A stretch of DNA of 6,343 nucleotides. Source: an uncultured Clostridia bacterium (GTDB taxonomy: Bacteria > Bacillota > Clostridia > Oscillospirales > Acutalibacteraceae). The notes below the pieces were generated by a model that was not told where the DNA came from, did no database searches, and worked only from the letters and a program-made list of their open reading frames with translations. Each line of letters starts with the position of its first letter. The first letter of the stretch is position 1. This document shows, one piece after another, positions 1-4,626 of the stretch. The position numbers and the translations under genes were made by a program. Location: the NCBI GenBank assembly GCA_904420155.1, contig CAJFUH010000063.1:1-6343 (forward strand). Direction: 5' to 3'.

Positions 1-13
1 GCTCAGGAGGGGA

Positions 14-42
14 GGCCAAACCGTCCGGGGGACGGTTTGGCC
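14..42. repeat. Perfect GC-rich hairpin (13-bp stem)
   Basis: Bases 14-26 pair without mismatch with 30-42 around a 3-nt GGG loop. The stem core is CCAAACCGTCC against GGACGGTTTGG. No T-run follows, so it is not a standard intrinsic terminator. It is separated by one base from a second perfect hairpin (44-70). It may be a dispersed intergenic palindrome, an RNA-stabilising structure, or part of the 3' end of an upstream transcript outside the window. Confidence 0.75.
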
Positions 43-43
43 G

Positions 44-70
44 TGGGGAACCCTAGCGAGGGGTTCCCCA
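44..70. repeat. Second perfect hairpin (10-bp stem), adjacent to the first
   Basis: Bases 44-53 (TGGGGAACCC) pair perfectly with 61-70 (GGGTTCCCCA), with a 7-nt loop TAGCGAG. No T-run follows. The near-direct abutment to the 14-42 hairpin suggests that the two form one structured element. Its role is unknown. Confidence 0.75.
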
Positions 71-96
71 TCGTCTGCCGGCTTGTAAATTGTGCT

Positions 97-115
97 AAAG
101 GCTACTGCCTTTTTT
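97..115 (+). terminator. Weak terminator-like hairpin upstream of the DegV gene
   Basis: AAAGGC (97-102) pairs with GCCTTT (107-112) around a 4-nt loop TACT, and the T-run extends through 115. The stem is only 6 bp, three of them A-T, so efficiency would be low. It could end transcription from upstream of the window or attenuate read-through into the DegV gene. Confidence 0.35.
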
Positions 116-180
116 GACAGTCTGGCCGGCTTAACAAAGCCAGTAAACTGCGATGAAATGAAAACAGAGGAGGAGACAAA

Positions 181-1068
181 ATGGAGGAAACAAGCAGGAA
201 AGACTATGCCGTTATCACGGATTCCACAGCGGATCTTTCGCCGGAATTGGTACGGGAACTGGATGTAGAGATCATCCCGTTGCAGTTTGTGATAGACGAT
301 CACACCTACCTGAATTATCCGGACGGCAGGGAACTCAGTGAAAAAGCGTTTTATCAGATGCTGAGGCAGCAAAAAACAGCAACTACGGTACAGGTAAACG
401 CTTCCCGGTTTGTGGAGTTCTTTGAACCTATTTTACAACAGGGCAGGGATATCCTGTATATTGCCTTTTCCTCCGGATTGAGCGGTACGTACCATTCCTC
501 TTTGATGGCCCGGGAGGAGTTACAGGAGAAATATCCGGAGCGCCGCATCTATATCTGCGATTCCCTGGCGGCTTCCATGGGAGAAGGGCTGCTGGTCTAC
601 CATGCGGTAATGGAAAAACGGAAGGGAAAGGATATCTCCGAAGTATACCAGTGGGTGGAGGATCATAAAAAGAACCTGTGCCATTGGTTTACGGTGGATG
701 ATTTGTACCACCTCAAACGGGGAGGAAGGGTTTCTTCCGCAACGGCCCTGGTGGGAACAATGCTGGGCATAAAACCAGTGCTGCATGTGGACGACGAAGG
801 GCATCTTGTCAACGTGGATAAAGTCAGGGGCCGCCGCCAGTCTTTACAGGCCATGGCGGAAAAGATGCGCCAGACCTGCACTCACCCGGAAAATCAAATG
901 GTTTTTATCAGCCATGGGGATTGCCTGGAGGATGCGCAGGCGTTGGCGGATATGGTGCGGGAACGTATGCAGGTCAAGGATATTGTTATCCATTATATCG
1001 GTCCGGTGATCGGCGCGCATTCGGGCCCTGGAACGGTAGCGTTGTTTTTCCTGGGGACAAAACGGTAA
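181..1068 (+). CDS. DegV family protein (fatty-acid-binding, FakB-like)
   Basis: A 295-residue cytoplasmic protein with the full DegV fold and normal family length (about 280-300). Family motifs in order are TDSTADL (13-19), FSSGLSGTY (96-104), the HLKRGGRVS stretch (177-185) and GPVIGAHSGPGT (274-285). The serines of the second motif and the His280/Ser281 region of the last line the fatty-acid carboxylate pocket in characterised members. In Firmicutes, FakB members of this family hold a fatty acid while the kinase FakA phosphorylates it to acyl-phosphate for phospholipid synthesis. No FakA-like gene is visible here, so the role as a FakB is inferred. The start is fixed by a strong AGGAGG (168-173), 7 nt before the ATG. 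There is no signal peptide or membrane segment. The GNAT gene follows 6 nt after the stop, so the two are probably co-transcribed. The ligand cannot be deduced from sequence. Confidence 0.95.
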   Translation: MEETSRKDYAVITDSTADLSPELVRELDVEIIPLQFVIDDHTYLNYPDGRELSEKAFYQMLRQQKTATTVQVNASRFVEFFEPILQQGRDILYIAFSSGLSGTYHSSLMAREELQEKYPERRIYICDSLAASMGEGLLVYHAVMEKRKGKDISEVYQWVEDHKKNLCHWFTVDDLYHLKRGGRVSSATALVGTMLGIKPVLHVDDEGHLVNVDKVRGRRQSLQAMAEKMRQTCTHPENQMVFISHGDCLEDAQALADMVRERMQVKDIVIHYIGPVIGAHSGPGTVALFFLGTKR

Positions 1069-1074
1069 TATCCT

Positions 1075-1623
1075 ATGGATACGATGAGAACCCAGCGCTT
1101 ATTGCTGCGTCCATTCCAAGCCGGCGACCTTTCCGACTTTTATGAATGGACAAGCCGTCCTGAGGTAGGCCCTCAGGCGGGATGGCCTCCTGTAGCTTCC
1201 CTGGAGGAAGCGAAATCCATTTTGGGGGATTTTATCAAAAAAGGGGAGGCCTGGGCTATGGTAGAAAAAAATAGTGGAAAATTGATCGGATCCGTAGACC
1301 TCCACCGCGATAAAAGGCGCAACCACAATAAAGCCAGGGAGATTGGATATTCCCTGCATCCGGACTACTGGGGACAGGGATACATGACGGAAGCGGTAAA
1401 GGCCGTCGTCTGTTATGCATTTGACAAGACGGATTGTTTGATCCTCAGCGCCGACCATTATCCTTTTAACCAACGGTCTCAAAGGGTCATTGAAAAAAGC
1501 GGTTTCCAGTATGAAGGAACGATCCGGATGTCGTTTGAGACGGATACCGGCGAGATATACGATCATGTATGCTATTCCATGACAAAAACGGAATATCAGA
1601 AACGGAAGATTCCCGCCCCATAA
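1075..1623 (+). CDS. GNAT family N-acetyltransferase (RimJ/RimL type)
   Basis: A 182-residue single-domain acetyltransferase expected to move acetyl from acetyl-CoA to an amine. It opens with the RimJ/RimL-type TQRLLLRPF stretch (6-14). The acetyl-CoA pyrophosphate-binding loop is LHPDYWGQGYMTEA (94-107). The C-terminal part has NQRSQRVIEKSGFQYEG (132-148), the usual Asn/Ser and EKxGF signature of the family. The substrate is unknown: a ribosomal protein N-terminus, another protein, or a small amine are all possible. The gene begins 6 nt after the DegV stop with no good Shine-Dalgarno sequence at normal spacing, so translation probably depends on coupling. The ATG at 1084 (residue 4) is an alternative start that would fit the family N-terminus slightly better and give 179 residues. 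A strong hairpin terminator follows the stop. Confidence 0.93.
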   Translation: MDTMRTQRLLLRPFQAGDLSDFYEWTSRPEVGPQAGWPPVASLEEAKSILGDFIKKGEAWAMVEKNSGKLIGSVDLHRDKRRNHNKAREIGYSLHPDYWGQGYMTEAVKAVVCYAFDKTDCLILSADHYPFNQRSQRVIEKSGFQYEGTIRMSFETDTGEIYDHVCYSMTKTEYQKRKIPAP

Positions 1624-1639
1624 GGCGTGGTGAAATAAG

Positions 1640-1684
1640 AAAACACAAACCGATGAGGGTAAATTCTCACCGGTTTGTGTTTTT
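1640..1684. terminator. Strong intrinsic terminator between convergent genes, probably bidirectional
   Basis: Bases 1640-1652 (AAAACACAAACCG) pair perfectly with 1671-1683. After one mismatch, TGAG (1654-1657) pairs with CTCA (1666-1669) around an 8-nt loop. On the plus strand the stem ends in TTTTT, terminating the DegV-GNAT unit 17 nt after the GNAT stop. On the minus strand the matching A-rich arm gives TTTTCTTATTT, so it can also terminate the PHP gene, which ends 43 nt away. Confidence 0.9.
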
Positions 1685-1726
1685 GCTATTTTGCTTTATG
1701 TATTATGATAAACTTTTGCAGCCTTC

Positions 1727-2500
1727 TTATGCGTGCACAATAGCTTGCATTTCTAAAATGTTTGCGCCTACATCTTCCGGTTTATGGGCATCCGAAGCGA
1801 AGCGAATATCAACATTTTTGTTTTTAAAAACATTCAGCAGGGTTTTATTCATACCTAATTCCTCAAATCCGTAATTTAAAGTAAGGCCGCCGCTTTGTTC
1901 TGCATACATATGATGTGAATTTAATTCATCGGCTAGTAAACTATATGTAACAGTTAAATCATTTATAGGGTAATGATGGAAGCACTTAATAGAATCTGGA
2001 TGTGCAAGCCCAGAAAACAAATCACTTTTTACAAGGCGGAGCGTCAGGTCATAATATTTACGATAAATTTGTTCAGTATCAATATCATTCCAAAATTCTG
2101 CTTTATGGTCAAATCCAAAACCATCAACCCAATGGATTGAGCCAACAGCAAAATCAAAGTTAAAGGAGTTAAGAATATCGCTGATTAGCTTTTCATGTTC
2201 AGGAAAGTAGCATACCTCAAGTCCCCATTTTATTTTTACGGGAAACTTTATATTTCTCATTTCGGTAATAAGTGCTTGGTAATCTTTTATAGAAAGGTTT
2301 GCCCTGCTTTTATACCATTTTTTCTGATAATCGCTATACTCACAGACGGGGGCATACATAGGCGCGAACTCTACAAAACGGAAAGAATGTTCCAAAAGAT
2401 AAATTTCATCTATTCCGATACTTACAGCTTGTTTAACAAAATTATCTATCCATTCTTTTGTATAAGGTCCTCTTTCAATATGAATATGCACATCAGTCAT
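1727..2500 (-). CDS. PHP-domain phosphoesterase, histidinol-phosphatase (HisJ/HisK-type) like
   Basis: A 257-residue PHP-domain protein with the expected metal ligands: DVHIH at the N-terminus (His5, His7), LLEHSF (Glu37, His38), GLEV (Glu95), GSIHW (His123), LAHPD (His167) and SDAHK (Asp237, His239). This set binds two or three divalent metals in PHP phosphatases. HisJ/HisK members hydrolyse L-histidinol phosphate to L-histidinol and phosphate. Length fits that family, but other PHP phosphoesterases share the motifs and no other his gene is nearby, so the substrate is tentative. The start is supported by GAGAGGAG (plus coordinates 2509-2516), 8 nt before the ATG. The gene converges on the GNAT gene and diverges from the ABC operon. 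Five lines sampled by eye run about 27-38% G+C, against 48% and 57% in sampled lines of the DegV gene and the first ABC gene. This suggests horizontal acquisition. The protein is intact and probably cytoplasmic. Confidence 0.9.
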   Translation of the reverse strand: MTDVHIHIERGPYTKEWIDNFVKQAVSIGIDEIYLLEHSFRFVEFAPMYAPVCEYSDYQKKWYKSRANLSIKDYQALITEMRNIKFPVKIKWGLEVCYFPEHEKLISDILNSFNFDFAVGSIHWVDGFGFDHKAEFWNDIDTEQIYRKYYDLTLRLVKSDLFSGLAHPDSIKCFHHYPINDLTVTYSLLADELNSHHMYAEQSGGLTLNYGFEELGMNKTLLNVFKNKNVDIRFASDAHKPEDVGANILEMQAIVHA

Positions 2501-2657
2501 AATAAAATCTCCTCTCGATTATTATTTGTAAAAAGTTTTATCTCATGTTTCCTAATGAACATGTTTGCGGCCACAAACAAAAGAGAGGCAGAGTTTAGGA
2601 ATTTTTCAACAATACGTTTTTGGAATGTTTAGCCACACTTCCTATGCTTGCTATTCC

Positions 2658-2686
2658 ATTATAACAAACAAGGATACAACATACAA
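2658..2686 (-). promoter_or_regulatory. Candidate sigma-A-type promoter for the PHP gene
   Basis: Read on the minus strand, a perfect TATAAT (plus 2658-2663) lies 17 nt from TTGTAT (plus 2681-2686), which matches three of six -35 consensus bases. Transcription would start near 2651 and leave a leader of about 150 nt before the PHP ATG. The -35 and spacer lie inside the 2663-2706 palindrome, so that palindrome might act as an operator. In AT-rich DNA a chance TATAAT is not rare, so this is tentative. Confidence 0.4.
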
Positions 2687-2706
2687 TCGTTGTATCCTTG
2701 TTTGTT
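2663..2706 (+). terminator. 18-bp perfect hairpin, terminator-like or operator
   Basis: Bases 2663-2680 pair with 2689-2706 without mismatch around an 8-nt loop. On the plus strand the sequence continues TTCTT, so the 3' arm and flank form a T-rich tract typical of an intrinsic terminator. No plus-strand gene lies between it and the GNAT terminator about 1 kb upstream. It may be a relic terminator, a stop for antisense transcription of the PHP locus, or a palindromic protein-binding site. The motif ATACAA occurs at 2674 and 2681, and its complement TTGTAT at 2690. Confidence 0.55.
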
Positions 2707-2761
2707 TTCTTATCTGCCCCCTCTTTAAAGGGACGGGTTTGTCCATCAGCAGCCTTTCCAG

Positions 2762-2794
2762 AAAAAAACACGCGGAATTTCTGCGTGTTTTTTT
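2762..2794. terminator. Intrinsic terminator-like hairpin with A7/T7 flanks
   Basis: A7 plus CACGC (2762-2773) pairs with GCGTG plus T7 (2783-2794), giving a 12-bp stem and a 9-nt loop. The run of seven T on the plus strand and seven A on the other side make it usable in either direction. It sits about 30 nt upstream of the ABC operon -10, so it would insulate that operon from upstream transcription. No plus-strand gene directly precedes it. Confidence 0.75.
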
Positions 2795-2823
2795 CTATTT
2801 CTTCCCCTGTTTTTACAAAAATC

Positions 2824-2832
2824 TGGTATAAT
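2824..2832 (+). promoter_or_regulatory. Extended -10 promoter for the ABC exporter operon
   Basis: TGGTATAAT is a consensus TATAAT (2827-2832) with the TGn extension of extended -10 promoters. No good -35 lies at 16-18 nt spacing; TTTACA at 2812-2817 is too close, leaving a 9-nt gap. The extended -10 could compensate. Transcription would begin near 2839, giving a 5' leader of about 48 nt with the Shine-Dalgarno sequence near its end. Confidence 0.65.
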
Positions 2833-2870
2833 AAAACATTATAGTCTTTTCAAGAAAAAACAGCGGCGGT

Positions 2871-2876
2871 AGGAGG
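2871..2876 (+). promoter_or_regulatory. Shine-Dalgarno sequence fixing the start of the first ABC gene
   Basis: A perfect AGGAGG lies 10 nt before the ATG at 2887. An out-of-frame ATG at 2879 is only 2 nt from the motif and opens a 10-codon frame, so it is too close to be used. The spacing therefore supports 2887 as the start. Confidence 0.85.
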
Positions 2877-2886
2877 ATATGACAAC

Positions 2887-4626
2887 ATGTTTCGATTGGC
2901 GCGCTTTTTAAAAGCGTATAAAAAACAGGTGATATTGGGCCCTATTTTTAAATTGACAGAGGCCATCTTTGAATTGATCGTCCCCCTTGTGATGGCCAAT
3001 ATTATCGATGTAGGTATTTATCATCGGGATGAGAGCCATGTGCTCTGGATGGGCGCTTTGATGATTGGGCTGGGAGTGGTAGGTCTTGCCTGCGCGTTGA
3101 TTTGCCAGTATTTTGCCTCGATTGCCTCCCAAGGCTTTGGCACCACGCTGCGCAATCGGCTGTTTTCCCATATCAATTCTTTTTCCCATGCGGAAATTGA
3201 CCGGTTTGGGACGCCGTCCCTGATTACCCGGCTGACCAACGACGTCAACCAGCTGCAATATGCGGTGGCTATGCTGATCCGCCTGGTGGTACGCGCCCCT
3301 TTCTTAGCGATTGGAGCCATGGTCATGGCCATTTCTATCGACGCCAAACTGGCTATTATTCTACTCATTGCTATGCCGTTGATTGTGCTTGCCTTATATG
3401 TGATCATGAGCCGCACGGTCCCGCTGTACCGGGTTATCCAGAAGAAATTGGATAAGATTTCCCTGGTATCCCGGGAAAACCTGGCGGGGGTGAGGGTCAT
3501 CCGCGCCTTTTCCAAGCAGGAGACGGAGAAGCGGCGGTTCCGGGACGCCAGCGAGGATTTAGCCCGCACGTCCATCCGGGTAGGGAAAATTTCCGCCCTG
3601 CTTAACCCTGTCACCTTTGTCATTATGAACCTGGGCATTGTGGCTATTGTATGGTTTGGGGGATACCGGGTACAAGAAGGCGGTATGACCCAGGGGGAAA
3701 TCATCGCTTTTGTCAATTACATGACCCAGATCTTGCTGGCTCTGATCGTTGTAGCCAATCTGGTGATTACCTTTACCAAAGCGGCGGCCTCCGCCGTGCG
3801 CGTCAACGAAGTGCTGGACACCCAGCCCTCGGTGAAAGAGGAAAACAGCGAGGAAATCTCTGTAGACATCGGTCCGGATACGCCGAAAATCCAGTTTGAA
3901 GGGGTTACTTTCCGTTATGAACAGGCGGAGGAAGCGTCTCTGGAAGGAATTTCCCTCCGGATTATGCCCGGACAAACTGTGGGAATCATAGGGGGGACCG
4001 GTTCCGGGAAATCCACTTTGGTGAACCTCATCCCCCGCCTTTACGATACCCAGCAGGGAAAGGTTTTGGTAGACGGCGTGGACGTCAAGCAGTATTCCTT
4101 CCAGCAGCTGCGTCACAAGATCGGTGTGGTTCCCCAACGAGCGGTGCTGTTTGCCGGGACGATCGCCGAGAACATGAGATGGGGGAAGCGGGACGCTACC
4201 GAGGAAGAGATCAAGCGGGCGTTGGTCATCGCCCAGGCGTGGGATTTCGTAGAAAAATTGCCCGGAGGTCTACAGGCCCCGGTGACCCAGGAGGGAAAGA
4301 ACTTTTCCGGGGGCCAGCGCCAAAGGCTGACCATTGCCAGGGCCCTGGTAGGAAGGCCGGATATCCTTATTTTGGACGACAGTTCCAGCGCCCTGGATTT
4401 CGCCACTGACGCGGCCTTACGCCGCGCCTTACGAAAAGAGACCCAGGGAATGACGGTTTTAATTGTGTCCCAACGGGCCAGCACCATCCGGGACGCCGAT
4501 CAGATTGTCGTGTTAGACGATGGACAAGCGGTGGGGATAGGCACCCATCAGCAGCTGATGGAAAGCTGTGAAGTTTATCAGGAGATTTGCCTCTCCCAAT
4601 TCAGTGCAGAGGAGGCCGCAAGATGA
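2887..4626 (+). CDS. Heterodimeric ABC exporter, subunit with degenerate ATP site (EfrA/TM287-like)
   Basis: A 579-residue half-transporter with a six-helix membrane domain fused to an ATPase domain. Likely membrane segments are about 18-41, 53-77, 128-149, 155-176, 240-262 and 272-296. The ATPase domain has A-loop Tyr344, Walker A GGTGSGKST (369-377, Lys375), Q-loop Gln417, signature NFSGGQ (472-477), Walker B ILILDD and D-loop SALD (501-504). Two key residues differ from the usual: the catalytic Glu is Asp498 and the switch His is Gln529 (VSQRAST). In heterodimeric exporters such as TM287/288, EfrAB, LmrCD and BmrCD this marks the subunit supplying the nucleotide-binding half of the low-activity site, while its intact SGGQ completes the active site of the partner. 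Its stop overlaps the partner's ATG (ATGA). The role is probably export of drugs or other amphipathic compounds across the cytoplasmic membrane; the substrate is unknown. No regulator gene is adjacent within the window. Confidence 0.95.
   Translation: MFRLARFLKAYKKQVILGPIFKLTEAIFELIVPLVMANIIDVGIYHRDESHVLWMGALMIGLGVVGLACALICQYFASIASQGFGTTLRNRLFSHINSFSHAEIDRFGTPSLITRLTNDVNQLQYAVAMLIRLVVRAPFLAIGAMVMAISIDAKLAIILLIAMPLIVLALYVIMSRTVPLYRVIQKKLDKISLVSRENLAGVRVIRAFSKQETEKRRFRDASEDLARTSIRVGKISALLNPVTFVIMNLGIVAIVWFGGYRVQEGGMTQGEIIAFVNYMTQILLALIVVANLVITFTKAAASAVRVNEVLDTQPSVKEENSEEISVDIGPDTPKIQFEGVTFRYEQAEEASLEGISLRIMPGQTVGIIGGTGSGKSTLVNLIPRLYDTQQGKVLVDGVDVKQYSFQQLRHKIGVVPQRAVLFAGTIAENMRWGKRDATEEEIKRALVIAQAWDFVEKLPGGLQAPVTQEGKNFSGGQRQRLTIARALVGRPDILILDDSSSALDFATDAALRRALRKETQGMTVLIVSQRASTIRDADQIVVLDDGQAVGIGTHQQLMESCEVYQEICLSQFSAEEAAR

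Larger units (their letters stand above)
2501..2886. other. Divergent intergenic region without a gene (386 bp)
   Basis: This stretch separates the minus-strand PHP gene from the plus-strand ABC operon. From left to right it holds the PHP ribosome binding site (2509-2516), an AT-rich leader with a small hairpin (CATGTT 2544-2549 with AACATG 2558-2563), a candidate minus-strand promoter (2658-2686) overlapping a long perfect hairpin (2663-2706), a second hairpin with a T7 tract (2762-2794), the extended -10 promoter of the ABC operon (2824-2832) and its Shine-Dalgarno sequence (2871-2876). The open frames crossing it run through the hairpins, lack ribosome binding sites and resemble no family, so I do not call them genes. 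Confidence 0.8.

Noticed and set aside
74..132. Near-repeat TCTGCCGGCTT (74-84) and TCTGGCCGGCTT (121-132)
   Set aside because: Two short copies with one insertion and no wider context; chance or local duplication explains it, and no binding site is recognised.
114..149. TTGACA (114-119) as a -35 element for the DegV gene
   Set aside because: No acceptable -10 lies 16-18 nt downstream; TAAACT at 144-149 is 24 nt away. A promoter may exist but is not supported.
1099..1566. Minus-strand open frame of 155 codons within the GNAT gene
   Set aside because: It is antisense to a gene with clear acetyl-CoA-binding motifs and has no family resemblance.
2195..2632. Plus-strand open frame of 145 codons antisense to the PHP gene
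   Set aside because: It overlaps a well-supported gene, has no ribosome binding site and shows no recognisable motif; AT-rich antisense reading gives a Phe/Ile/Tyr-rich sequence.
1640..2706. Mobile element bounded by the two hairpins around the PHP gene
   Set aside because: The hairpins differ in sequence, there is no transposase or integrase, and no target-site duplication was found by eye.
2565..2831. Plus-strand open frame in the divergent spacer, with a YACYSIITNKD stretch faintly like a GNAT C-terminus
   Set aside because: The frame runs through two hairpins and the ABC promoter, lacks a ribosome binding site, and the similarity is a few residues without upstream GNAT motifs. Too weak to call a pseudogene.
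2879..2911. Ten-codon open frame starting at ATG 2879, overlapping the start of the first ABC gene
   Set aside because: Only 2 nt separate the Shine-Dalgarno sequence from this ATG, too close for initiation; the ATG at 2887 has suitable spacing.
3021..4137. Long minus-strand open frames inside the first ABC gene (3021-3716 and 3559-4137)
   Set aside because: They are reverse-complement shadows of a strongly supported coding sequence and show no domain features.
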